Assembly (NCBI GenBank): GCA_018907035.1 | Contig: JACCIC010000001.1 | Location: forward strand, 6,851,501-6,915,500 | DNA: 64,000 nt | Reading direction: 5' to 3' | DNA from: Sycobia sp. Sy_11 | Lineage: Eukaryota; Arthropoda; Insecta; Hymenoptera; Epichrysomallidae | Shown: positions 1 through 14,857 of the stretch, piece after piece | Layout: every line of letters begins with the position of its first letter | How positions within the stretch are numbered: the first letter of the stretch is position 1 | The notes under the pieces: model-generated | The model's input: the letters and a program-made list of their open reading frames with translations, nothing else | What the model was told of the DNA's origin: nothing | Database searches by the model: none | Position numbers and translations under genes: made by a program

Positions 1-1075
1 CTCGGCTACGAATGTACACAGTTCCCGTGGACCGCGGCAGTAGCGAATGAAGCTTTTCGCGAGAGGGGAAGGGGGTGGCCGTTAAAGTCGTTTCTTCACG
101 CTTCTTTTGCCACGCAACTTCCGTTTCCGCTGCCGGTCGGTAGGCCCGTCTCGCTGGCTTTGTGTTCCAAGTGACACGCGTACACAATTAGTGGGAATTC
201 CCTAGACGTGCATATGTCCCGGAGCTGCTCTTCCCTCTCCTCTCTTTTTCTTTCATTCTTTTATTAAATCGCAATTCATAATTGCTCGTCCGTTAATTTA
301 TGTCGAGGAATGTTTTTTCTGTCTTTTTTTTCTTTTTATTCGGCGCAACCCTCTGTTTATTTGAGAAAGCGTATAGGAATTAATGAATTCGCGTTCGCGC
401 ACACTTTAATTACGGAACAATGTTGCTTGCTTCGCTTCTTTTTTTATTTTTGTTTATATTGTACTTTTTCTACGGCTTTGTGCTTTGTGCTTCGAGAATT
501 CTTTGTTCGGTTCCTTCTTTTTTATAATGAATCTCGAGGGGATGAATGTATGTATCTTATAATGATTCTTTTGAATAAATAAGTGAGTGGTACGTGGATT
601 TAAAAGAAATCATGCATGAATTAATTCGTTCGGAGGACTCATGAATTGAACAAAAGCTATAATACCAGTTTGTAATTAATTTCGTACCTCTTTTTTTCAC
701 TTGGACGAACAGCCGGAATTAATTTTCCGGGGAACTTTACGCAATTCGCGAAATGAATTTTCCTTATTAAATTAGGGTGAATTTAGCTCGGTGACAAAAC
801 ACACACACTCACACTTACGCACGCACGCACTCACACACACTGGATTTGATAAAATCTTGAAATAGGTCAAACTGCCCCCCCCCCTTCCATAGCAGTCCCG
901 GATGCGCGCACCTAAACTAGAATTTACCGTTTACATAAAGATCGATAAATTCTAATTTTCGGGGATAAACAGAATGTGGCGAAGCTGACCGGTCTAGTTT
1001 TAATTTAACTTTTTGCAAAAGGTATATTAAAATCTGTATTAGAGGATCTCCATGCCTGGTTTTTTTTGTTTCCAG
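1..1075 (+). other. Intron sequence upstream of exon A
   Basis: No exon of the N-terminal CARP half is recognisable here. The stretch holds a moderately GC-rich start (1-240) with one AACTTCCG octamer at 116-123, a CT/T-rich stretch near 230-330, and an imperfect (CA)n tract at 797-840. It ends in the polypyrimidine tract of the exon A acceptor. Confidence 0.6.
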
Positions 1076-1171
1076 ATCCAAGTCTACGGCTTCAATGCGG
1101 AACTTTATCACAATATGAGCGAAGCTCAGCACAAGAGTCAAGGCCTCGTTGCGATTTCGTTAATGGTGCAG
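1076..1171 (+). CDS. CARP exon A (first exon in the window)
   Basis: The acceptor is a T-rich tract ending tttccag and the donor is CAG|gtaatt. The exon is 96 nt, phase 0 at both ends, and encodes 32 residues beginning IQVYGFNAELY and ending LVAISLMVQ. It corresponds to the CA10 segment beginning IQLIHYN, where active enzymes have ELHLVHWN. The Gln in second position replaces the third zinc-binding His. The Glu that precedes it in the family must come from the upstream exon, which lies outside the window. Confidence 0.9.
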
Positions 1172-1196
1172 GTAATTACTTATTATTATTTTTATT

Positions 1197-1231
<35 letters not shown>

Positions 1232-4200
1232 AATTATTGTTATTGTATTTAGCAATCTATAATTGCTCATAAAGAACACTGAAAATCAGGTATTTGGTAA
1301 CTTATGCGATATTTAAATATTTCTTAAACAGTATATTAAATTATTTAGAAAAATAAAAACATGTCGATTAAATGAAAGATGGCTACCTTAAATTGTACTT
1401 CTATTTGCGAAGTGTTTTGAAAGTTAATTCACTGTAAGAATACTTTCTTTTTAAATTAGCCTTTTTACTATCAATATATGCTAGGTTTTATTTTCCAATG
1501 CTATCTAAAAAAAGCATTATATAACTATGCTTATTTACTTTTGAGTTCGACTTTAACCATGATTTAATGTTATTTAAAGGTAAAAATTTTAATCGTGTAT
1601 TCCGATTTTATGTATCAGATTCTTAAAAAATAGAAAAATTCAAATTCATATTTAAGATTATAGAAAAACTAAAGATAACATCTATGGATTTTAAGATAAT
1701 TTACGATTTAAATTAGTTTTTATGCGCAAAAAATATGAATTCCAATTTGCGCACATTGTACTAATGTGACTCGATTCCTCCAGCTTACACGCAAAACCCC
1801 ACGCAAGTTTGATAATCAAATAATTCTCCCGACCGCTAACGAGACCTTAAATCACGAACCTGAAATTTAAACGGAATGATGGAACTTGTTCGAAAGGTAA
1901 ATACCATTACTTTCTTTTCTCGAGTTTCGGGGAGTAAATCCTGTTATACTCGTGCAAATCTAATTTGCTACTTTTTCTCCAAATATTTTAATTGCGCAAC
2001 TTTTTATAATCAGACAATATTTTTGAAGCAACACTGTTTTCAAATATTCTTTCATATTCGTCCCTCTTGATGAAGGCTAATCGAGAAGAAAAGTTTTTTT
2101 AAGACCAACGAATAATTATGAGCTCAAAACACAGCGTAGTGCGTAAAGTAAAATTATAATTGTGTTTTCAGAGGCGTATAAATATCAAATTAAAATTAAT
2201 CCGAAGCATCCCTTCAGAGGTCTATGCTAGTCTTTTTACGTTTATCCTCTTGCGCATGAACCCGCATCCTGCGTGAAAACTAAATACAGTCAATTCGGTT
2301 TCGGGAACATCCGATACATTGGATAATAATACAAATTACTCAACTGCAATTTACCTACCGATAGAAGGAAACTAAACACCAAGTATAGACACTGAAGAGC
2401 GGGTAGCGGTTCCTCAATCGCTTAATGGCCGACCGAAGGGGAGGGGGGCGTACACCGGCTCTTCCGCCAGGCGCGCAAAATCCGCGCCAAAATAGGAAGC
2501 GCGCACGAACGGCCGCTTAATGACCGGAATTACCCGAGGGATAATGTTTCTTCTTGCCTCCCTTCCCTTCCTCTGGCGCCTCTGTCGCGCTACTCGCGGG
2601 CACTTGCAGCGGAACGCCCGGCTGAAATAGGCGGCCGGACCGCGGTGCTACCAGGCGTCCGCTTCGCTGGTGGGAATCTGTCCCTCCCACTTTACTCGCC
2701 CGGTGCGCGCGAGCGCTCGGAGACGGCGAGGTTTGATTGCTTTAGCGTGCTGGGGAGATGGAAATTGAGAGGAGGCGCGCGAGATCGAGGAAGCGTTTTG
2801 AAACAGGCGGCGCCGTGATTTTAATTCTGTGCTGGCAGCTTGGTCAGACTTCGAAATACGGCGTGGAATTCACGACTGTAAGAATCTCTTTGTTTTGCTT
2901 TCTGAGCGAAAGATTAGGATCAAATTCAATTACTGCTGTTGGTTTATATTTGTAGGTAATATTTGACAATAATAATGTTTCGACAATCCGAAGATATTGA
3001 TAAAAACATACATTTCATTCCATAGGAATACGAGGGGAAGATAAAATTTTACTTTATTTCATTTGTAATTTTAGTTTATTTTATTTCTTTATTTCGTTTT
3101 GTTCGATAAAGAAAAACAGGTTTTTTTCATCTAGTTTCACTTTATTTTGCAACATTACTTTCTAGTGCAGTGATACCATTTGTTTTGTATGACTCATCAA
3201 GTCTCTCAAACTACCTACTCATCTTCAGTCGCCTGAAAAATTATTGATAATAAAAAATAATTTATACTAGACTTGAAGCTAGTTGGCTATAGGCCATATA
3301 GGATATATGTATTATTTTTAGATCCAAATAAATAACCGCCAGAACCAATAACCGCCGTATTTTGTCTCTTAGTCAAAACAAAATTTGACTTTAAAATGGC
3401 TTACCAAATAAGATTAAGGTCACTGTAAACTTTATAGTTTGATGATGATGCCGTTTTACACGGAAAACTTTCTTCTGCACTACGTCTCTTGATGTATGTA
3501 ATACACTGTCAGGCTGGCTCGAATAAAATAAAGCACTTGTTTAGATAAGTAATTTTAAAGATTCAACTTAATCGAGCCCGATACATATCTACTTCGATAA
3601 AGTACCTCGAAAATATAGGATGATGTCTCCGCGAAACAGTCGTATTTATTTTCGATGCTTAAACGCGACTTAAATTTTCGGGCATTGAGAAAAAACGGAA
3701 TGTAATAGATACGTATTTCAGAAAATAATCTCTTTACTCTTATCTATATTCTAGCAACAGTCGGCTCTTCAGCGACAATATTGAAAATTTTCTTTTATTC
3801 GCTTTTGAGCTCGATTAATCAGTGCAAATTATCAGAGCGAAAACTTCAATTATTTCATAATTGTATAATTTCATCCGAGATATTCTTTATCGAAAAGTAT
3901 AGTTTTCATTCATACTTCAATCTCCATGTGTTCACTAATTTTTATACCCCCTTTTCTAGCATTGCACCATATACTCGTTTTATGTATCAATAAATTGCGC
4001 AAAAGAAGCGCCAGCTACATTGTTCAATCCCCAACCTCGAGCACAATGACAGCAAAAGCGAGCTCAAATTATTATCGATAAACATCACGGTTGACTTAAA
4101 GTGCTCTACTCAAATGGATCAGAGCTTCACGAAAGGCTTCTCCATCTTTTGCCGACGACGCGACACTCGCGCACTATGACCTCCTTACCTTTCCTACGTA

Positions 4201-6051
4201 ATTGATAATCAAGCCTTCTGTTCGATCATGTATGTCGTCGCAGCATTAGCTCTAAAACCCTTGCAAAATAATCAAGACTCCCTCTCTTCCCTTCGCCCTC
4301 TATCTCTCTGCCCCCCTATGTCTCTGTCTCTCCTCCCCTCTCTCTCTCTCTCTCGCTCTCTCTATTTCTTGCTTTCTTCGAACAGTTGCGCCTGATGACG
4401 TATTTGGGTCATCGCTGGCACTCCCGTGCAAAGAGAGACACGGGATTAAAAAGCAACGGCGGACATTTGGGGAAAAAGGACGACAAAAGGTACTGGGGTC
4501 GAGGGAAGCAAAGGAAGAAGTTTCTTTTGTTTTCCGCAAGTAGCGAAGGGGTAAGGGTAGGGGACTCGACAAGTTGACAACTTCCACCGAGAACTATATA
4601 TGAAATTACGGATCTAGGGGTGATAAAGGCTCTCTCTCTTTCTTTTTCTCTCCCTCTCTTCCTGTCTTGCTTTCCACCCTCTTCTCTCCTGTTGACACTA
4701 GGGTTCCGTATTCCGGAATAAGGGTGTAAAAAAGAAATGGTAGGAGAAAGAAGCTCTCCACAAATTTGGCAGATGAATTCAAATCAGGGCAAAGTTTTAA
4801 GGGATTCTCTCAGATTCTTGGAGGGACGTTGAGCATCTCTGTGGGAAGCGTTAACCTACGGCCAACTCTCTTCTTTCCCCCTTCGTAAGCAAGCAGGCTC
4901 GAAAAGCAGCGGAGAGAGAGAAATAAGGCACAATGGGATGTGGGGGGAGGGTCTCGGATTCGAATTATTCAAATTCATTCCCTCGCTGGCGCGTGCGCGA
5001 GGAAGGGGGGACGAGATTTTGTCCAAGTTCCCGGTTCTCCGTTTCTTCGGTCGGGAGTTTGGTGGGTGCGGAAAAACAATGGGGGATCGGGCGTACTCGT
5101 CGAGAATTTCGTTGACTTCTTTCTAGGGCTTGTCTTCTCGATTACTTTGTCTGGGTAATTTATAGCAGTTCGAAATAATTTTGCTCGGGGCGCCTTTTCG
5201 ATCGCCTATCATCAATTAAATTTATATATCACGTATCGTATTTGTATTGTATTTCTGTACACATTTGGTTTATTATGATAGTATATGGATGATATTTATC
5301 AATATTAAGGGCTTCAATTTATTTTTAAATGTATTTAAATGATTCATCTTAAAAATATTATTTGAGACTATTATGTAATTGATATCTTATTCTTACGATT
5401 TTGTTCTATAAATTAAATTCGATATTTGTTTCTTAATTACAAGACTTGAGAGCTTTAATTTGTTGTTGTACATAATTCTAAAATTCAGCATTATTATATT
5501 ATACTAGCTGTTTATGTCTGTCTACACAAAACCGTGGACCTTAAAGTAGTATCACATAGTTCAAAATATATGCATAAGATTAAGTATTCGAAAATAAACA
5601 ATAGAATTTATTCAGAGCCTAATCTTTATTAATAACAATACTATGTTCACGTACAAAATCAGAATTTTCAGATCAGATACTTTCAGCAAAAATAGTCTCT
5701 AAGTTCTTTACTTATTTATCAGTACATTTGTATTTCTCAAATTTTTTAATTTAATTCATATTCAGAAGTTAAGCTTTTATTTCACGAGCATGAATCGAAA
5801 TACGCAGATAAGCTTGCTATTATCTAGTAATTTAAATTCTTGAGCTCCTACGAGCCCGTTTTAAATTATCCAATTTTCCAACATCTTAAACAAGACGCTG
5901 AAATCGGCAGTTTGAACGTTTATAGCCAGAGGAGCGGATTTTTCAATATCTCAGGAAATTCAAATTGCTTTCCGATTACGCAGTCGTGTCTGCAGAGAAA
6001 ACACGGAAAATGAAGAAGCAGAGGAGAGTGCATAAGAAAGAAAGAGTAAGT

Positions 6052-6085
<34 letters not shown>

Positions 6086-7931
6086 GCGATAGAAGGGAGA
6101 AGATGTCAAAGGAAGAAGCAACAACGCCATGGAGCTAATAGAAGTGGTAAAAGTGAGAGAGCTACGACTAGGCCATCGGTGAGAGAGATGAGTCTGACTG
6201 TAAATAAGTGGAAGAAAAAAGAAGTATGAGCGAATGAGCCGCGGACAAACACGCATGGGGTCGGACTGTCCCCTTCTCCTCCTCCTCACCATCCGAACTA
6301 TACCCTTTCACCTGATACGCAGCACCGACACTGCGGGGAGAGGGATGGTGGGGTATAGTGCCCGGGGAATAAATTTTCAAGTTTCGAGGGAAACTTCCGC
6401 ATGCGGTGGCGCCCGCGCCGGCAGCGCGCCCTTGTAACCGCCGAAGCCACCAACTTGAGTCGTTGTGTAAGCGTACCGGGAAGCGTGAGCAAATAGAGGG
6501 GGAGAGATTGCGAGGAAGAAAGAGAGAGAGAGAGAGAGAGACAGAGAGCGAACGAGGAGAGAGATTGGAACAGGAAAGATAGGAAGGAGCGGTGAGGGGA
6601 AGAGGTGAAATGTACTTTGACGCCGGTTGCTCCCAACCTAACCTGAGCGCCACCTCGCGAACTTCCGACTCTTTTCGACAAGCTGTTTATGAGCACCGAC
6701 GAATGGGCCGTCTAACATTTGCGATTGCTTCAACGATAAACATTTCCCTCCCCTCCAGCTTAACTAAGAAAGAAAGACGATATTGTTACATAGCATAGAA
6801 TCTTGTATGAAAATATGACTGGTGGGATTTCTCCCCCCCCCCTCCTATTTTATTAGCTCTCACGTCAGCGTTATTCGTTTGTCCTTTAGGGGCTTTCTCT
6901 AAATTATGAAGCCGTATTTCCGACAATTTTAGCACTTTCCTCCCTTTTCAGCCTAACATAGATTGTCATTAACCACTGCACGAAACTATTTATAATCACG
7001 TTTATTCATAATTATTTAGCCAAATATTTTAATTCTGCAGATATGATACGAGTGTGAGTCGCAAAAAGTGCCAGCAAAATTTCTCGTTGTCCCATGCTCC
7101 GAACGAGCCTTCCGCTTTAAGGCGCGTTTACAGCTCGAACCGAGCAGCGAAAGCATCCGGCACCGGGGAAGTTAATGCAGTTTCTCAGCCCCCGACTAGG
7201 TAAACAGCTTCGTTAAACGTTCGAGCGCTTTCCGCGCCAGCTGAGGAGCCGAAACGACAATGGCCCGATTGTCCCTTCGGTGTACACCCTATACAGAGAC
7301 TTAGATAGCAGCAAGACGGGCGAAGACCGAGGCTTGGTTGGAGAGATAGGGGTGGGGGAGGACGGAGCGCGAGCCCCAACGGAATCGTCGTCGCGCCCCG
7401 TTTGCCCCGGGAGCTCGCTCGCTAAATGACAGGATGGAGCGGAGTGGGAGGGGAGAGTTGCGCCTCCTTCGAGGGTCTTTCTTTTTATGGGAGCCGGGGT
7501 ATAGATTGGGGGGGGGAGCGGGGTACTATGCGGAAGCCGTGGCGAGAATTCGCTTTACGCGCACCGACGTAGAATTGTCGAGGGTAGGCCTGGACTATGG
7601 TTCACTAGGGCCCCGAGGTTGTAAAAGCCCACGGAATCAGGTACAGCGTGCCGCAATCACAAACCTTGTATCAGTGACTTTACGTTAATTCAAAGATTTC
7701 TAAAACAAACATATATGTTAAAAAATAAATATTCTTCGAAATATGCCGTTGTGCTTTCAAATTATAATTATTTTCTATTTAAGAATTCTTTGAAACAATA
7801 ATAAGGAATGTGAATGTTGCGTAACTGCCTTGTAATTATTATATTCATTATTAAATTCCAATTCAAACTCATTACACTTATTAAAATATATAATAAAATC
7901 ATTGATTAATTGCATAACCTGTATATATGTA

Positions 7932-7980
<49 letters not shown>

Positions 7981-8385
7981 TGCACTCGAAACTGCCATTA
8001 CCATTATACTAATTCGTCCAAGCATATACTTATCGTAATGATGATGCATCTGGTTTTTGCATTTGTCAAGTTCCGTCATTCTTTGCTTTTCGTATTTTCT
8101 GTTCATGCTGTAACATAATATATTACAGTTGCATATTTGATATTAATAATAAATAATTTGTATTGAAGATTAATCTGTTTATCGGATTTATAAAAAAACT
8201 AGCATCTTTTGTCTTGGCTTCGCCTGAGATAATAATTTATATATTTCAATAATATCTATGAAAAAAGTACTCAATGTTTAAATCTAAATTCCTTTAGATA
8301 ATTTGCCTATCATCTTTTGCGTATAAAAAGCTGCTTCAAAACAACGCTTGCCTCAAAAAGATGATATTTGACATACCATGTTATA

Positions 8386-8446
<61 letters not shown>

Positions 8447-10439
8447 GCATGGTTTTTACAGAGAAATATTGTATTTCCGAGTTCGTATTCCGAGTGGTAG
8501 AAAAAGATGTTCTCACTTTTTAATAATAACTTTTTAATAACGTCTCGAGACGACTTGTTGCGTTCAAAAACTCGCCAACATGGAGAGGTTTTCTTATTTC
8601 GTATATTAAGCGTAGGTAGGATTGGTGAAATAAATAAAACAAGGTGATTGAGCCAATAATTATGTTGTTTAATAGCTTTTGGGGAAAAACTTTGAAATGG
8701 CATAAAAAAACCCACGAAATGATATATAGTTTTTATTATGTATGTGTTCTTTTAGAATGAATGATGGTGTTGATTTTATGTACTCGGTATGATACCTACT
8801 TGGTATGTAGTGCATGATACATACCCGGTCCATAGTGTAGGATGCATACGCGGTGCGATGTCCTGCTGGCACTTTACGCGGGGCCCCGAGAGTCAGAAAT
8901 GTGTCTGCCTCATCAAAACCTTCTGTTGGTTTTGATTTTGTATTTTTACTGCGTTTCATTGCATATATGATTATGCAAATATATGAATTTGTGTTGTATG
9001 ATTACATGAATGATGAGAATGGTGGCAATTGTTTAAATGAAATGAAAACTAATTAATTCAAAAAGACTTTAACACGATAGAAAAGGGGACGTTCGCACTC
9101 AACAACGGATCGCGATAGGCAATGATTATGTATCGATATGATTTATCTCTCCTTTTTCCGCAGTTCGAGCGCCCGAACATTTATATAAACATTTATATAA
9201 CTAAAATAGCTTATGTTACACATTGAAAACAAAACTTTCCGTTCACGGAACACGATTTCTACGGAAATTTTTGTGTTGAATACAATGACAGTAGAATACA
9301 ATGTATAGGCGTAACGGGAAGACTTCTACGGGGAGTTTGGTGTTCGGATGATCGTATTCTACCGTTCGGTCAGGAAACTCCTTATAGAAATAATCCCAAA
9401 ATACCTGAACTGGAAGTCGTATATAAAATAAAAATCGTGTATTTTCGTTTTTTAAATCAGAAATTATGAATATTTTTAGTCAGTGGCACCAACTGAAATT
9501 AAAGCCAAAACAATGATAGAAATAGCACATTTTTGAAGCGGACGCTTCAGATATCGCCTTTTATATGAAACGACGATATATATAGCCTATGTGACTTCGG
9601 ATGATAATTTCAAATATTTTTTCGAGTTTCAGAGCAATAGGTCCAGTAGTTTTTTTTTCTTAACATCTAAAAACAAAAACAGAATTTATCTTTATAAATT
9701 AGTATTAGTATAATTTTGCATACGACAATCTTAAAGGAGAAGAGAAACAGAGAGATTTTCTCTTATCAGAAAAAATAAAATATTCAAAAGATATTAAAGA
9801 TGATGAAAGTGTCAGATTGGCCTAAAGAACAAAAGGAATACTACCGACTAAAATCACACCTTCTTTAGGATACGAAACCCAAATATGGATATAACCATTC
9901 AAATGAGCTCGCTAGTATTGATATTATCAGCTGATTAGTTTGAATTGATATTCGACATAGTTCAAGATGCTACCTACTGGTCCTTAGTGGAACTGATTGC
10001 TAAGAATGTTAACTGAGCACGCGCACGACATTTGGAGTCGACGCCAAACTCGGTTTATTATACCCACCAAATTATGACGCGCCACTTATAATATATGTGC
10101 TTATACTTTATTGAGAAAAGTAAAATGATTTTCAATAAGAAAATAGCCTATGTTCTTTCAAAGATAATATAGAATATGCACTTAGAATTTCAGAGAAATT
10201 GATCGTAGTTTTTTTGTTTATCGTGTTTAAACAAAAACACGCTTTCTCTTTATAAATTAGTAAGATATACATTCATATATATATAAACGTTGAAAAATCG
10301 TTTGACAAATGGGCTTGTATAAAAGGGAAGCAGAGAAAATCGGGGTGAAAACGACTTATCCCTACAGTTTTATTTTTCTTAACCGAGTGTCGTAAAAATC
10401 CTCCATGCGATATAGCATGGGATAAGATTAAGCGGCTTG

Positions 10440-10473
<34 letters not shown>

Positions 10474-10588
10474 TGAATATATTGCTAACGAGGGTGTGTT
10501 CAGGATGTCGGGAACACGTGATATTTATCCGAAAGTTAATCGAGACGCTTAAGATTAAATTTATCGCCTGCATAAACGTGGCCAAGGG

Positions 10589-10626
<38 letters not shown>

Positions 10627-10763
10627 CTGCAGTAAAAGTAAAGTAGGATTTAACAAAAATAACATTTCGTAAAAGCATTTCTAGCAAACAGAATTGTCCA
10701 ATTTTTTCCGGTCCAAGGGAATGAAGGATGCGTTTCGATTTGCTTCCTATTGGTAGAGGATAG

Positions 10764-10820
<57 letters not shown>

Positions 10821-13800
10821 ATATATATATATACACATATATAAACTTGAATATTTTTTCTATTGAGGCGAGTAATGAATAAAATATTATTTTGCATGAA
10901 TTATAATGAACTATTTAACCTTAAGTGATGATAATCATTTTTGCTCGAGAAACTTTGATGTCTATACATCCAATAATAATTAAGCCTAGTTAACCTTATT
11001 TATAAATTAATTGAGGTTATATTTCTTTAGAAAAGGTAATGAGTAAACCTTTCTTTCAATTTTTTATTTTATACAATTTGTAAATTTATTTAATTCTCGA
11101 AAATATTGCACATTTTTTAATGTTCTTTCATAAGGGGATTTATTTATTTTTATTCTGAAATAAAGAATCATTCACTTAAGATATGTATAATCAAACAGTA
11201 TCGCGTAATGATGAATACTAGATAACTTGGATGCCTTCGCGAACCTAACAATGTCAAGTTTCTCGAACCATATTTTACAGTTCGTATCGCTGCTCATATA
11301 TAGAATATTCTAAAACAATTGAACAAGTGTTAATCCGTCTTTTTAATCAGTGGATTACGCGATATTTAACTTGAATAGATGTTATCTTTAATTAAAATTT
11401 AAATTATTGGCATTAATTATTTTTTTCTACAAAAATTTGTAAAATTAAGTATGCGTACCTTTCAATCGTATATATCTGAAATAATTCTTTGTTCAGCTTT
11501 TATCTGATTTTGATTCATTTTATGATTTCGGTACTATATATTTGAACTGAATGCGAGTTGATGAATTCATTCAATGAATATAGATATGGATAAAGTACAA
11601 TTAAAATATCTAAGTAAATTAGATTACAGCTCTATCGATGTGCAAATATTGACGCACGGGTTTCAAAAAAACTTAAAGATAAACAATGAACTTCTTATAA
11701 GTAGTGATCAACAATATGATTTTGATAACAAAAAATAGGATAATATTAGATAGCATTTGCAGGCATTAGAACTTTCTTCACAGAACGCATGATCGATGTT
11801 TTTATGACATTCATCAATCTGATTATATTATAATAATTCTCCATAATAAGTCTGATAAATTTTATTACTTTTAGACTAGAATGGTATTATTACTTCTCGA
11901 TTTTTCATTGCCACGTGAGCTGACGAAGACTCAAATTTATTTTGTCGTCTAATGCAGAAAGCATGATTCAACTATGTGAAATAAATTATTTAATTAATAA
12001 ACTTTCTCACCACCGCGCGCACTGGCGCACGCTCCACAAAGTCTCCAAAATACACGGACGGCTACCGCGTCCCGACCCGCGTGCAATCGGCACGTGCGGA
12101 ATTTTCTAGGGACCTCTGCCGCCCCACCCCCTACAACGCATCTGCGGCAGCGAAACTTTCGCGGCAGTTTTCTCGATGACTTCACAACTCGGTGTGTCGG
12201 TTTGCGCGATCGCGTGCACCCCCCCCCTTCCCGCCCTTCGTCGTCTACCCCACTATTCCGACGAGTAGGGAGTCGACGAATGCCGCCCTCGCGGTGGCCG
12301 CGAAAACGACCGGAGTTTACGGAGATATGAATCCCGAACGAGGTCGGGATGTGTATTCGACTGTTATATTCGCGAGGGAGAATTTTTTTTTTTTTTTTTT
12401 TTATAGAGTTGGACACCAAACGCATGGAAGCTTCGATGATTTTTCATTGCTTTTTATATAGCTTTTGCGCAGTTGCATGGGGTTTTGTAGTTTTTTTTTG
12501 CAGTTTTTTTTTCTTTATTTAAATCGTAACTGCTCTACGTCTTTAAATGGAATAAATTTTCATAAAGCGTTCATGGAAAGGGCTGTCGAAAACTCAATGA
12601 GATTCGATGAATTTTGCTGTTTTGCTGTATTTGAATAAAATGTAGAATTTGAAATATATTAATAAATGTTAAATCACTCAAAAAATATTTTAGTTCTTAA
12701 TACTAGATGATGGACAAATTTTATTGTTAGTAATTTTAATTTTTGCGAGTAATTAAATTTTATTGAGCTTATTTGGCCTAGTTAATTGTTTAATTAAGTA
12801 AATTTAGTGAAATAAATTCGTAAATGCATTGGCTATAACATAAAAAAAATTTAATAAAAATTAAGGCGAAATATAAATAACATTTATTTATATCACACCG
12901 TATAAGCCATTAACGTATTGCAAAAAATCTATTTTATAATATTTACGTTATAAGAAACGTTTAATAAGGCCATATTGATAAGGATATTTTACTTTACGAA
13001 AATTGTTATGACGTAGAATTCAATCGTGTCATTGAGTAAACTGTTGATTGCGTCGCTTTTGTCTCAATAGTTTGTACTGACATCGATCCGCGTCAATGGA
13101 AACTTCGGTCTTCGATAAACTTCAGATTAGAACGTTTCAGATACCGGATCTATACTGCAGTTGTTCGTGTTAGCACTGTCTTCGGATATTACCAATTGTC
13201 TTTCAGCTCAAATATTTTTTAACTGCAATCAAAGACATTCAGGCAAATAAACATTTTACCCTTGTAAATATTATTAAATTTATTATATTTACTACTATAA
13301 TGTTTTACCGTCAATATCGGGGAAAAGTGTTATCATTGTTATTATTGCTTGGAGAAAAGCTTTGAAAAATTAAAAGGAAACTGTCAGTAAGCCCATATTT
13401 CATTATCACTACTTCTCAAAGTAGTACATTCGATGATGTGGTCAGTCGAGTCATATATTTCATGGTGTCTTCAAAATAAAAATACGATTATGCATTTTTA
13501 TATACATAACCATGTAGTTTTGCATTTATTTATCATTTAATATTATTATTTAATATTGGTAATTGGTACTATACATCTGTTGCTTTTAATTAAATTTATT
13601 TATGGCTAGTATATATATATTGTGACGTCCAGATTCTTCCACACTTGTTTTTGAATCTCGACGCGTGTTTGTGACGGCATATCAGCTTCACCGATTCAGG
13701 AAAATTGTTCATTTTGCTTTTAAGAATATGAATACGTGTTTTTTGCTTACTTATGTTCCCTTTTTTGACTGCTCTCACGAATTCGTACCTAGGAACGACG

Positions 13801-14079
13801 GAAATCAATTGGGACAAAAGAATGATTTAAAAGAACTGTTTTATCGAGCCCTCTACTGTTGTCGATTGCACGACGATTTCGACTTTATAAATTTGATCGA
13901 AACTGCCCGAATTATTTGACAGTCTTATTTTATACGCTTCTTTCATTGGCCCTAATCGTGGTTATAGTTACGTAATTTGTGCTATTGTTTATGAACTCGA
14001 ATTTGCCAGTTGAACATATTTTCTGTTCTCGTTTTCTTTTTGATTTCTTATAAGTTAGAAGAAGATGTAAAAAGATATG

Positions 14080-14116
<37 letters not shown>

Positions 14117-14483
14117 CATATAAATATCCATTTATAGCCTACCATTAATTAATCATTGAATCGAGAGCCCACTGATGATTTTTTAATTATGCCTTAAGTG
14201 CAACCAAATATCAAAATGTATTTTTATTTATATCAAACTTCTTATTTGTATTGAAATTTGGATGAAAAAATTTAATATAATTTAATTTTATTTACTACTT
14301 TCTAAAGACATTATAAATTTATAATAATTTTCTGTATCATAATGTGATCGTCGTAAATATTTATTAAATAGACGGCCCATTCGTTTGATTTAATATTTAC
14401 CTAATTAGTTACGCATTATGTATGGTTTTATGAATTATTACATTTTTTATGTATAAGGTATCTACTACAGTGAGCTTACTATG

Positions 14484-14532
<49 letters not shown>

Positions 14533-14819
14533 CAGAGAAATAAATAAATAAATAACAAAACTATTGTATTAGGTAAATATAGAGTCTGATAATGATGCAG
14601 CCATTGATAAAATATTGATGATTCTACATCCATCTCTTTGAGGCAACGGTAAATCAGTCATTTATAATTCCTTATAAAGAATAAGTCTAACAATAGTTTA
14701 ATACGAAAGTTAAACGAAGCAAGTAAGTTTAACAATACGTACCAATTAAAGATACATATTAAAACAGTATCAGCATAATTTAAGTAACTTTCCAAACGCA
14801 TTTCTAGAGTTAAAGGAAT

Positions 14820-14857
<38 letters not shown>

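Noticed and set aside
5500..5560. TACTAGCTGTTTATG as the start of a LINE 3' unit
   Set aside because: Resembles only about ten bases of the remembered consensus, and no downstream tail follows.
6168..6696. Two overlapping minus-strand frames of 132-161 codons
   Set aside because: GA tract translations joined to GC-rich island sequence.
10379..10897. 172-codon minus-strand frame with poly-Ala and Ile-Tyr runs
   Set aside because: Composed of AT and CTG repeats.
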